Shown here in pieces: positions 11,828-22,993 of a stretch of 64,000 nt of DNA (its first letter is position 1; every line of letters starts with the position of its first letter). The position numbers were made by a program, and so were the translations under genes. The notes beneath the pieces are model-generated. The model did not search any database and was not told the DNA's origin. It saw only the letters and a list, made by a program, of their open reading frames with translations. The stretch is from Hevea brasiliensis (taxonomy: Eukaryota > Streptophyta > Magnoliopsida > Malpighiales > Euphorbiaceae), in the NCBI RefSeq assembly GCF_030052815.1, contig NC_079507.1, positions 54,137,571-54,201,570 on the forward strand, read 5' to 3'.

Positions 11828-13909
11828 GGCCAAGGACAAGGGGGATGTGGATTTAGAGGCAGATCAGGAGGTAGAAGTTAGTATCAGGATTCTGCAACCC
11901 AGGGTAGGGGTCAAGCTCGGGTTTTCACCCTGACCCACCAGGATGCTCAGGCTTTCAATGCAATTGTGGCAGGTATTCTTCTAGTCTGTTCCTATGAGGC
12001 TCGTGTTTTGAAAGATCCGGGTGCTACGCACTCATTTGTCTCTCCTGTGTTTGCCATGAGGTTGGGTAGAAACCCTACAACTTTAGAATGCCCTTTGTCT
12101 GTAGCTACCCCACTTATTGACAACATAGATGTAGACATGGTTTTTTCGGGTAGCCCAGTAGTAGTGGATGGAAAGATCCTCCCAGCAGACTTAGTTCCTC
12201 TACCAGTAATGGATTTCGATGTAATCTTGGGAATGGATTGGTTGGCAACTCATTATGCCACTTTAGACTGCAGGAAAAAAAAGGTGTATTTTCACATACC
12301 TGGTGTTGAAGAGTTTAGCTTTGATGGTGGCAGGAGCGTGGCTCCATATAATTTGGTGTCAACAATTAGTGCTAGAAAAATGTTGAGGCGTGGATGTCAA
12401 GGGTATTTGGCATTGGTGAGAGATACATCTGTAGAAGTTGTCAACATGGAAAATATTTCTGTTGTCAGAGAATTCATGGATGTCTTCCCTGAGAAGTTTC
12501 CAGGGTTGCCACCAGGAAGGGAAATAGAGTTTTGCATTGATGTTGTGCCAGGTACAAACCCCATATCAATGCCGCCTTACAAGATGGCACCAACGGAATT
12601 GAAAGAGTTAAAGGAGCAACTACAAGAGCTTTTGGACAAGGGTTTCATATGTCCGAGCATTTCACCCTGGGGCGCTCCTGTTTTATTTATGAGAAAGAAA
12701 GATGGGTCATTGAGGTTGTGTATTGACTATAGACAACTGAACAAGGTGACTGTGAAGAACAAGTATCCACTTCCTCGAATCGATGATCTGTTTGATCAGC
12801 TCCAAGGGGCTAGATTCTTTTCCAAGATAAAGCTGCAATCAGGCTACCATCAGTTGAGGATTAGGAATGAGGATGTGTCCAAAACGGCATTCAGGACAAG
12901 ATATGGTCATTTTGAGTTCTTGGTGATGTATTTTGGACTCACTAATGCACCAGCAGCCTTCATGGACTTAATGAATAGAGTGTTCAAGCCATTTTTGGAT
13001 CGTTTTGTCATCGTATTCATAGATGACATTTTGGTATACTCTTGGACCGAGGAAGAACACGTGTGGCACTTGAGGATGGTGTTGCAGACTGTGAGGGAGC
13101 ACCAGCTATATGCCAAATTTTTAAAATGTGAATTTTGGCTAGAAAGCATCTCATTCTTGGGACACGTGGTTTCTAGTGAAGGCATTCAAGTAGATCCCAA
13201 GAAAATTGAAGTTGTAACTAATTGGCTTAGGCCTACAACAGTCACTGAGGTGCGAAGTTTTCTAGGTCTAACTGGCTACTATAGGCGTTTTGTGCAGGAT
13301 TTTTCCAGGATAGCGGCTCCCCTAAAAAAGTTAACTAGGAAGAATGTTCCATTCATTTGGACAGATGACTGTGAGGAGAGTTTCCAGAAGCTTAAGGAGT
13401 GTCTAACCACCGCCCCGGTGTTGACACCACCGATGAGTGGTGAAGGATATACCGTGTACTGTAACGCCTCCAGAGTTGGCTTAGGGTATGTTTTGATGCA
13501 GAATGGGAAAGTAGTGGCTTATGCTTTAAGGCATTTGAAAAGGCATGAGCAGAACTACCCCACCCATGATTTGGAAATGGCGGCTGTAGTCTTTGCACTA
13601 AAAATCTAGAGACACTACCTGTATGGTGAAGTGTGCAAGATATACACCGACCACAAGAGTTTGAAGTACATCTTCCAACAGAGGGATTTAAACTTGAGAC
13701 AGAGGAGATGGATGGAGCTTTTGAAGGACTATGATTGCACCATCCAGTACCACCCTGGGAAGGCCAATGTAGTGGCAGATGCTTTGAGCAGAAAATCTTC
13801 TGGTAGCTTGGCGCACATATCAGTGGAAAAGAGACCGTTGATTCAGGAAGTACATGAGTTGATGAATCAAGGTTTAATCCTAGATCTTTCAGATGAGGGG
13901 TATTGTTGA
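11828..13909 (+). pseudogene. pol: Protease, reverse transcriptase and RNase H of element A, inactive
   Basis: This is the first part of pol, in one frame with a TAG at 13607-13609 where the context suggests a Trp codon. The protease keeps its catalytic Asp (12014-12016) in DPGATHSF, where DSG is usual. In RT the YxDD box is FIDD (13016-13027), but the first catalytic Asp, in a motif normally read as SKIDL, is Lys at 12830-12832. RNase H has Asn instead of the first catalytic Asp at 13463-13465 (YCNAS). RT and RNase H should therefore be dead even if read through. A frameshift near 13905 separates this part from integrase. Confidence 0.88.
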
Positions 13910-15363
13910 CTCATCTTTCAGTGAGACCAGACCTGCGAGATAGAGTTAGAGTTTCCCAGCACAGAGACCAATAATTGATAAAGATCATAGAACGAGTACA
14001 GCAGAGTGAAGGTGGTGAGTTTGGATTTGCCAATGAAGGCGCCCTAGTGCAAGGTTCTAGGATATGTGTGCCCAATGTGGACAATCTCAGAAATGAAATC
14101 ATGCAAGAGGCACACTATACACTGTACAATATCCACCTAGGCTCCACCAAGATGTACCATGATGTGAAAAATAGCTATTGGTGGAATGGCATGAAGAGAT
14201 ACAGAGCAGACTTTATATCCAAGTGCTTTACTTATCAGAAGGTGAAGTTTGAACACCAGAGACCGTCAGGAAAGCTGCAAGAGCTCCCTGTCCCAGAATG
14301 GAAGTGGGAGATGATTACTATGGATTTTGTGATTGGGTTGCCTCGTACCATGAGAGGATATGATTCGATATGGGTAATTGTAGACCACTTAAATAAATCA
14401 GCTCACTTCTTGCCTGTGAAGACTACATATTCTGTGGCATAGTACGCCAGACTCTACATTCGAGAAATAGTCAGATTGCATGGAGTTCCTGCTTCCATAA
14501 TATCTGACAGAGAGCCCCAGTTCACTTCTCGGTTTTGGAGGAAGTTGCAGGAGGCACTTGGCACACAGTTGAACTTTAGTACTGCTTTCCACCCTCAGAT
14601 AGACAGACAGTCCAAAAGGACAATCCAAACACTGGAAGACATGCTTTGCATGAGTGTTTTAGATTTTGGAGGTCAATGGGATGATCAGCTAGCTTTGGTG
14701 GAGTTTGCCTACAACAACAGTTACCATTCCAGCATAGGGATGGCACCCTATGAGGCACTATATGGAAGAAAGTGTAGGTCTCCTCTGTGTTGGATGGAAA
14801 TGGGAGAAGCGAAGGTGCATGATGTAGACCTAGTGCAGTACACTTCAGAGATAGTTCCTTTAATTAGGGAACGATTGAAAACAGCTTTCAGTAGGCAGAA
14901 AAGTTATGCAGACCCCAGACGGAGGGATGTGGAGTTTGCAGTAGGCGACTATGTATTCCTGAAGGTTTATCTGATGAAGGGAGTCATGAGATTTGGAAAG
15001 AAGAGCAAATTGGCACCTCGGTATATTGGACCTTTTGAGGTTACTGATAGAGTTGGAGCAGTTGCCTACCGGTTGGAGCTACCACCCAACCATTCTCATG
15101 TTCATCCTGTGTTTCACATCTCCATGCTCAAGAAATACATTCCTGATACTTCTCATGTGCTACAGCCGGATGTAATAGAACTGAAAGAAAACTTGACGTT
15201 TGAGGAGCAACCTGTAGCCATAGTGGACTACCAAGTGAGGCAGCTAAGATCAAAACAGATCCCTATGGTTAAGGTTTTGTGGAGGAGCCAGTCAGTGGAA
15301 GAGTGCACCTGGGAGTCAGAACGGGACATGCGTAGCAAGTACCCTTATCTATTCAATGTGTAA
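13910..15363 (+). pseudogene. pol: Integrase with chromodomain of element A, inactive
   Basis: This is the second part of pol, shifted to another frame. The HHCC zinc region is around 14100-14250, with one Cys replaced (KCFTYQ, where KC-T-CQ is expected). Two of the DDE catalytic residues are present, Asp 14323-14325 and Asp 14506-14508. The third, Glu, is Lys at 14614-14616 (SKRTIQT). A TAG at 14440-14442 splits the core. The C-terminus carries a chromodomain-like end, VLWRSQSVEECTWESE (about 15275-15325), typical of chromoviruses and thought to guide insertion to heterochromatin. The frame ends with TAA at 15361-15363. Confidence 0.87.
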
Positions 15364-15388
15364 TCCTATACTTTATTCTGCCTTGTGT

Positions 15389-15425
15389 AAAATTCGAGGA
15401 CGAATTTTCTGCAAGGGGGGAAGAA
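15389..15425 (+). promoter_or_regulatory. Hairpin and polypurine tract of element A
   Basis: A perfect 8-bp inverted repeat (AAAATTCG, loop AGGA, CGAATTTT, 15389-15408) precedes the polypurine tract GCAAGGGGGGAAGAA (15411-15425), which abuts the 3' LTR. The tract primes plus-strand DNA synthesis. The hairpin is 26 bp after the pol stop. Confidence 0.8.
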
Positions 15426-18041
15426 TGTAACACCACTAATTTTTAAATTTATTATTTTGAGTAAATATTGATATTTTATTTTATTTGAATTTTAGGAAAT
15501 TATTTGAAATTTTTCAGATTTTAGAAATCGGGTTCGATTTTCCGAAAATAAAAACTTTAATGATTTTTAAAAATTAATTTAAAGACCACGTGGCAAAAAA
15601 AAAACTAAAAATATATTTAGAGTCTACGAATTTTTCTGAGTTTTCTAGAATTTTTTTGAAATTTTTGGACCTCGTTTTCGATCCCAAGGCAGAGTAAAAA
15701 TTTAAAATTTTGTATCTTGAATCGGACCGATCGAATCGAACCTGACCGGATCGGACCGGTCGAATCAGACCGGCTTCTTCTTCCTTTTTCTTTCTCCTCG
15801 GGCGCGTCCCGACCTCTTCTTCTCTCTCTCCCATTTTCTCTCTCCTCCCTCCTCCCCTCGCCGGCCAGCCGCCACCCAGCCCTCCCCACCTCGCCGGCGC
15901 GCCACCCCAGCCTCCCCCCATCGCCGGCCGCCGCCTAGAACATCGGGAAATCGCGTGCGAAGCCGCACGACGTGCTGCTCACTGCTTCATCTTCCCGGCC
16001 GAAATCCCGCCGATTCGGCCACCGATTGGGCCGGGTCTTGTGTCAAACAACATCTACACCTCGAGAGCTTTCCATAGACACCAAGAACACCAAAATCCAT
16101 TGAGCGGTTTGTCCAATTTTTGTCCTGGAAGTTTTAGCCCATTTTGACTTTTGGACTAGATTTCTCGCAAACCGTGAACCCCACGAGGAAACCAAGAGTA
16201 CTAGAGCGCTCCACTCGTCGAGAGCTTCGCGGCAATATAAATTTTAAAATTTTCCGACACTGTTTTTCGATGGGTCCACGAAACTTTGTAGTGTTTTTTC
16301 GAGCATTAAATGAGCTTAGAAAATTTCGTAAAATTTATGTACTAACCCCCGTGTTGTGGGCTTCGTGTAGGTATCTTCAATTCGCAGAAAATTCGACAGT
16401 TGTCTGGGTCTGTGAATTTCCGGCCAGACAGACCGGCTACCGAAAAGGTCTCCAAATTGGATCGAGATTTTGGCTACCCCACCATTGTCAAATGTCCCGA
16501 GCGCGTCCCCTGAGTCGGAATCGGCATAGGTAAACCCAAACTTTACTTTTTCATAATTTTCTAGTGCTTAAATGAGATTAAAAATCCATAAAATATTCGT
16601 GTTAGCTCAGAAAATTATGATTCTTTTTGCATTAGCCTAGTAATATTGCTAAGGCCCGCGGGGCAAAGTTTTAGAATTTTTAGAGTTTATTTGGGTGATT
16701 TTTGCAAAAAGGGTCAATTATAAGGACTAAACTGTAATTTTACATATTGTGATTGATGACTGTTTGGATGGGTCCAGGAGGGGCTGTGTGATATGATTGA
16801 GTTGTGGTTGTATGGTTGGTGGATATAGAAGTGTGTTTTAAACCCATTTGCAGGTTGGGTAGGTACTAGGTATAGGGGAGACTCTGCTGGATTTTCGGCA
16901 CAACTTAGGACGTATTTGGTCTTTTCTTGGTTTGTATTGAGTCAATTGTATTAAATAATTGTAATAAAATTGTCAGGTGAGCCGAGACAGCCTTCTTCCT
17001 CCGCTCAGCCGCCACAGTGACTGCTGTTAAGTCTGTAAGTAAAATATTAATTTTAATTGTAATTTCAATATTATTATATGTTCAAGCATGCCCATGCATC
17101 ACTTATATGCATATATCTATGTAGTTAAACTCTAGGCACGTTTTATGTTGCATCCACAACTGTTAAAGTGCTATGGATGTTGTTGTGGTAATTTAGAGTA
17201 GTGTGCGTGCGTTGGTGTGCGTGTGATGTGGTGTTGACTATGGATAGGACGGGTAGACACGGCTTGAGATCTTCGCTGGGACCCGGGCCTTCGGGGTAGA
17301 CACGACTTGAGTTCTTCGCTAGGACCCCGATTTAGTTTATTAAGCGAAAGTCCGGCTTGAGTTCTTCGCTGGCACAGGTTGGATTTAAGAGAGCTGTATA
17401 GGGGATCAGGTCCCATATATTTATGATTTGACATTACTGAGTGTGTGAGTGCTCCAAATTACCTTTTTGCTATTATGATGTGAAAATATTGCTGATGTTG
17501 CATTTCACTCTACAGGGTGCATTAGCTTTAGATAGTTATAGAGATTATGGTTAAAATTGATATTTTACTCTTTGAGTCGAACGCTCACTCCTGTTCAATA
17601 TTTTTTTAGGCCACAGGAGGATATTTTTTGAGGTTAACCTGCTTTTATCCCTCGCAGGTCGTTTATTAATGTTTGTATAATTCTGTTAACTTCTAGAATT
17701 TCCGCATGTGTCAGAAATATTCATTTGATTTGGGTTGTAATATAAATTACCATGTTGGACCTGTAAACTTATTATTATATGTATGTTTGATGTACTGGAT
17801 GAGGGAGCTGAGCTCCCATTTAATTTTTATGACATTTGAGTATGTGGAGGGTGAGCTGAGCTCCCCAATTAATTATATATTGTGTTTACAGGTTGGGTGA
17901 GTCAAAAACTCCCCGTTGAAAGGTCCACTTTATAGCCGGACTCTGTCCTGTTGAATTCTTGAAATTGGGCCCAAATGGGCCTTAGAGTTGGGTTAAGGAA
18001 TAGTTAGGCTTACTACGGGCCTCGGGGGCTTTAGGCTGGCC
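15426..18041 (+). repeat. 3' LTR of element A, truncated at its end
   Basis: This copy aligns with 7746-10361 in length and breaks off inside GGCTGGCC, the point corresponding to about 10331 in the 5' LTR. The sequence then changes to that of another Tekay-like LTR. The terminal GTCGTGACA is missing, so no target duplication can be checked. Confidence 0.85.
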
Positions 18042-19443
18042 ATCAGACATCGTTTGAAAAAGGCGATTATCGAACGGTTCAGATCGCTTGGTGAGAATTT
18101 TGAGTTTTTTCGATTGCCAAAAATCAAAAATAATTTTATGATAATTATTAACAAATTTTTGGTGTAATTTAGGTGCAATCGGATTGATGGTAGCTCACTG
18201 GCGTCAAGACTGTATTTTCGGCAAGATTCGGTTGTTCGGCGGCCTGTCTCAGAACGTGATCAATATTACAGTCAATCCTAGTATTTTCAGACATTCTGGA
18301 CGCGTTCCAGGTGTCAGATTTGGCATAGGTAAACCTGAACTCTAAGTTGCTCAATTTTTGCCTCATACTGAGTTTAGAATAAAATTCATAAAATATTCAT
18401 GGATGAATAAAAAATTATGATTCCTTTTGCAATAGCCTTATAATATTGTTAAGGACCATGAGGCAAAGTTTTATAATTTCTAGAGCCTGTTTGAGTAATT
18501 TTTATAAAATATCAGTTTTAGAGGCAAAACGTAATTTTTTATTTTTGCTTGGATTGGAGGGCCCAGGAGGGCACATGTGTTGTTGATGAGATGTGGAGAT
18601 GGGATGTGTGATTTTATAAGTATAATTTGAACTATTTTGTAGGTTGGGTAGGGCCTAGGTACAGGAGAAATTCTGCCGAAATTTCGGCAAAATCTTATAA
18701 ACTATTTTGATTTTATGGTCTAAATCAATTATTTAATTTTGTCAGTCTTTTGATAGAGGCCAGTGTATATATTTAGGTGGTCAGTGCTAGCCATTTTCTC
18801 CTTTCAGTCGGACCAGCTGCAGTCTAGTCGACTAATCTGTGAGTAGATATATATTTTATTTACAATTTCAATATTATTATATTTTTGGCATGCTCCTGCA
18901 TCACTTATACTTATATTTATATAATTAAATATTAGGTATACCCTGTTTTGTATTTAATCATAATGATATTACTTTGGTTGCTTTGTTTTGATAATCTGGA
19001 GTTGTATGTGTGAGTTAGTGTGTATGTGGAGTATATGGATATGGGTAGGACGGGTAGGCGCGGCTGGAGCTGGACTCGATTGGACTCGATCCTTATTATG
19101 GATAAGTCGGGGTAGACACAGCTTTGAGTTGATCTCGCTAGCTCCCACATATGGATTATTAAGCGAAAGTCTGGCTCGAGTTGATCTCGCTAGCAAGTCT
19201 TGGATTAAGAGAGCTGGGTAGGGGGATCAGCTCCCCATATATGTATGTGTGAGTATGGGCTTGACACGAGTGCATGAGTGCTCCAGATTATCCTTGATGT
19301 GACTTAATATGATTTGTTTGACTTGTATGAAAATGATGCATTTTCATTTCTAAGGATGCATTAGAATTAGATAATTATAGAAATTATATGTAAAATAAAT
19401 ATCTTACTCTATGAGTCAAACGCTCACTCCTGTTCACCCTATT
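18042..19443 (+). repeat. Right part of the older Tekay-like LTR
   Basis: The sequence resembles the LTR of element A (for example the CGCTCACTCCTGTTCA block and a GATCAGCTCCC block) but is clearly a different subfamily. It matches the antisense copy at 55541-57375, including the start TTTGAAAAAGG and CGCTTGGTGAGA. It ends at 19443, where another LTR (TGTAACGCCC) begins. It probably continues the fragment at 6768-7745 that element A split. Confidence 0.65.
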
Positions 19444-21190
19444 TGTAACGCCCTCACTTTAGGTAGTCCGTTCATTCTACTATTCCGATGACTAACGTCT
19501 ATTCAGACAATCAGGATGTCTAGAACTACACCTAAACTAGAGCGAAGAGGCATAAATTGATTGAATAAAGATCAAGAAAAACTAAGGAAAAATAAAAGAA
19601 ATGAAGTGCAAATAGGTTAAATGAGCAGGAGGTCTCGGCGATGGGTAATCCTAACGGAAAGCGACCGTGAAGACAGTTGCCAACCCCAGACCCATGAGGA
19701 AACCCTGTAAGATAAATATTGGGACTAAATTGAAGGATTTAGGAGGTTTAAATGACAATAAAAATGTCAAAGGAATGCAAGAAAATAAAGCCAATCGGTA
19801 AAGGTAATTATAACCTGATGAGCACAACAAAGGGCGTTTTGATCATTTTGTCCTCAGTGTTGAATGTTGACCTAAATGTCAAGCAAAATGAGAGAGAATA
19901 AAATAATTAAAATGAATTAAAAATCATGAATTTGTATTATGGAAAAGGGAAAAGAAAGAAAAGAAAAAATGAAATATAATTATAACCTAAGCATGATGTC
20001 ATAATGACATCATTAAAATTACAACCAATTAAATTTAGAAAACCATATATAAATAGAGACAAATGAAATTAATTAGCCAAAAAAAAAAAGAGATCATCTT
20101 CTTCTTGGAACCTTGTTGGCCGAACCACCATTGCTGAGAGCTTCCACCATTTTTCTCTTCTTCTTACTTGATTTTCTAGCAAATCCTACCACTAAAAATT
20201 AATCCGACACCTTGAGGAAGCCTTGGGAAACCAAGAATTGAAGAAAAATTGAAGTTCTAGCAAGTCTAAGTTGGTCACAAGTGAGGTTAGTGCACTATCT
20301 AAGTTTCCTTTCTCTTCTAAGTATAATTAGCATGTTAAACTAAGTTAAAATTTCATGAAATTAAAAAAAATATCATGAGTAAATGGAACCCTAAATTTCA
20401 GTAGCCATGGGAGTGATGGAAGTTTGATGAATTAATGAACATAATTGAGTTTAGTAGTGCTGTTTAACAAGTAGATATGAGTGGCATGACGATGTGCATG
20501 TGTTATGCATGAGTTGAGAATTTGAAGTTAGGGTTTTAATCCAAAAATTTAGGGTTTTGTGAATTGATGCCAATTTGACATTTTTGAGACCATTTGTTAA
20601 CTATTTGAAGTGCCGTGAATGTGATTGAAGTTTGGAAGTTGGGTGGAATTGATATTGAGAGTGTTGATTTCCTGTACAAAATTCTAGACCTATAAGTCCA
20701 GTGTGGTTTTAAGTCCATAAGTAGAGCTATGTTGCTTCAATTGGTGTGACGCTAATTGGAGATGAAATTTAGGATAATTTGCCACATTTTTCATGTAGAG
20801 ATCCTACCCAGAAATTGTACCTAACATGACTTAAAATTGGCTTGAATCCCAGTAACCATATGTTGGACTTGGAAAAAAAATGACCATATGAATAGTAAAT
20901 ATTCAAATGGATATAAGTTACTCTAGGAAGGTCAGAATGACCTGATTCTTTAACCATTGGAAATGTTAGACATAGGAGCACATTTTTCCTAAAGAATATA
21001 GAGCCCAATTCTGTCTCTAACCCAACCAATTTGCTGGAATAATTTAGGTCAATAATTTTAACCTGAAGCAAAACTAACATGAAATTCTAGACTTGTACCT
21101 ACTCGACCAGTTTGGCAAAAATGCCATAACTTGGTCCACAAAACTGCAAATGCAGTAAAACTAAAGCTAAAATTCTCGTTCTGGGCTTTC
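19444..21190 (+). repeat. Fragment of another LTR (TGTAACGCCC family)
   Basis: It begins TGTAACGCCCTCACTTTAGG inside the Tekay-like LTR, as expected for a nested gypsy LTR. It contains an A-rich run and a leader-like stretch (20080-20330) and is AT-rich without credible ORFs. No second copy is in the window, so it is a solo or truncated LTR. The right boundary is uncertain (about 21180-21200, by change of texture). Confidence 0.5.
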
Positions 21191-21915
21191 TAATATTGCT
21201 TTTCAGTTCATCCTAGTTACCTTGCCCAGGATGGCACTTTATGTACTTTATATCTCACTTTGATCTTTTTAATCTTATCCTATTCTTGGCTATTCGGTTT
21301 GCTCTTTAATTCATCTCTTTTATCTTATCCAAAATAAGACCTTGATTACTTTATTCCTTAGCTCCACTCTTTTTCTTGAGTTGACCACTATGCTAGATAA
21401 CTATATTTTTTAATGTCTCTGCTAGGTCATCTTCACCATTGTACTACTCAGAATTGGTCTTTCAATCACTCTAATTAGCACTTTCACTGCCATTCAAATT
21501 TCTTTTCTGTTACATCTAAAACCAACTATCCAAATTTTCATGTTTATATTTCCTTTAATCTACCGATATTCTATGACTTATTTTTGCTTATTTGCAGTCA
21601 TTGGCCTCTTCTCTGCTTAACTACAAATTACTCTCTAATAGTTCAAGGAGGGGATCTGAAAGGATTCCATTTCCTTATATCCACTCAATTAATCAAAACT
21701 TAAGATACTGGACACCATAACCCATCATTCAATTCACAGGCTTTTCATCCATTAAGATCCAATCACTTATGGTTCCTACAATGAAACTTATACCCTCTCC
21801 AAGATACCTAAGCCAACTATTCTTTACCACACTTTATAGTCGCATTTAGGACATCATTTCACAGATTATTATATTATTGGTACTCTTTTGTCTCTCCTGA
21901 TAAGATATTACCATA
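21191..21915. other. Unclassified DNA left of element C
   Basis: This is moderately AT-rich with no coding frame recognised. It was contiguous with 54448 onward before element C inserted. It may be the decayed interior of the antisense Tekay-like element whose LTR lies at 55541-57375, but that is a guess from position. Confidence 0.35.
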
Positions 21916-22993
21916 TGTTGACACCATATTTTGGCCGATCCCCAGAATCAATAAACCTTGAAACCGATCCCCAGAATTAATAAACTTTGAAACCGATCCC
22001 CAGCACTAAATTTTCCTTTGCCAGCCAACTACATTTCCGACCTTTCTTTACCATATTACCGATCTCTCTTCACAGAGAATCGAATCAATGCTAAGCCCTC
22101 GTATCATCTAAGGTCTTGCCAAGTCGCTCACCGATCTCTCAAGCTAATTGTCAAATTTCCTGACCGGTCGATTACATTCCCGATCTCTCCTGTCAAACAA
22201 AATTGAATCAATACTAGATCTTTATGTCACTGGTCTTATTGCCGATCTCTCATTTTAAGTTTAGGAATAATTAAGATTCCAATCCGATGTAATGATGATC
22301 TTGATTTTAAGTGGGTTCACCAAATTTCCAATTTTAATCAAGTCCCGATTAACGTTGATTCCCTATCGATCTCATGCTCATTATGTTTTCCGATCTCTCA
22401 CACTTAGGTTAATAATCTCTTTCAGTTACTTCGATGTACTCAGACAATCAAGTATTAAGTAATTTAGAGATTTTCCGATCACAATCATTCATTGAACAAA
22501 AGAGGCATTCCATTTCATTTCAAAAATTGTACAAGTCATTCAGCTGGAGGATCACCCCCAGTCTGATCTACATTTTGTCCGTCTTCTCCCTCACCCTCCT
22601 CCTCACTATCCTCACCCTCACCTCCGGGAGCCAGGTCGGCCATCCAAGAGAAGTCCTCCTCTAGGTAAACCCTTCTGGAGCTCGGCTAAGAGATCCTTGT
22701 GAGCATTCACGTAAGCACTGGCTATTCCTGTCACCATCTCTACATCTTTTGCCTTAAGCTCCTCGGTAAGATGAGCGACACAGCAGCTCGTTGGCCGGGC
22801 GCTGGACTTCTCAAGAGCATGATCCCTCTCGGCGAACATGAGTGCATTCGGCGGCTTATCCTCATAGTACTTCATCCTCCCATCAATTTGAGATATGTAA
22901 TCTTGAGCGGATGAGAGTTGGGATCAGAGGGATGCCACTTCTTGACTCTTCCTTTCGACTTCTTGACTCTTCTTCTCGACCTCCTTACCTAGG
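21916..22993 (+). repeat. 5' LTR of element C, left piece
   Basis: It matches 49231-50305 of the 3' LTR. It starts TGTTGACACC and stops at the insertion point of element B. Five perfect CCGATCTC octamers lie at 22059, 22131, 22180, 22242 and 22390. The 3' part holds the coiled-coil end of the antisense gene. A patch at about 22640-22900 differs from the other LTR by many small indels. Confidence 0.88.
22536..22993 (-). pseudogene. Antisense LTR gene, 5' LTR copy: C-terminal part left of element B
   Basis: This is the end of the antisense gene described at 49850-51713, cut off from the rest by element B. The tail, GQNVDQTGGDPPAE, ends at a TGA at 22536-22538. Upstream of it is an acidic Glu/Gly-rich stretch, then a predicted coiled coil in which frames shift. 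The region 22640-22900 differs by small indels from the 3' LTR copy, so some frameshifts may be sequence errors. It cannot be expressed intact because 10.8 kb of element B lies within it. Confidence 0.6.

Larger units (their letters stand above)
7746..18041 (+). mobile_element. Element A: decayed Tekay-type Ty3/gypsy chromovirus
   Basis: The order is 5' LTR (7746-10373), initiator-tRNA-Met primer site, gag, protease, RT, RNase H, integrase, chromodomain, purine tract and 3' LTR (15426-18041, missing its last 12 aligned positions or more, so roughly 40 bp of LTR end and target duplication are not seen). The 2.6 kb LTRs beginning TGTAACACC, the primer site and the C-terminal chromodomain fit the Tekay/Del clade. 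Each enzyme has lost key residues and there are several stops and frameshifts, so it is inactive. It appears to have inserted into an older related LTR. Confidence 0.88.

Noticed and set aside
15574..15938. Overlapping frames on both strands in element A 3' LTR
   Set aside because: They are products of the GC/CT-rich LTR patch. The equivalent frames in the 5' LTR are not conserved in length.
17171..17434. Minus-strand frame in element A 3' LTR
   Set aside because: It is a shadow frame over a repeated GGCTTGAG-TTCTTCGCT stretch, without family resemblance and not conserved as a frame in the 5' LTR.
20769..21080. 103-codon minus-strand frame in the TGTAACGCCC LTR fragment
   Set aside because: It has no recognisable motif and lies in AT-rich LTR-like DNA. 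A frame of this length is expected by chance.
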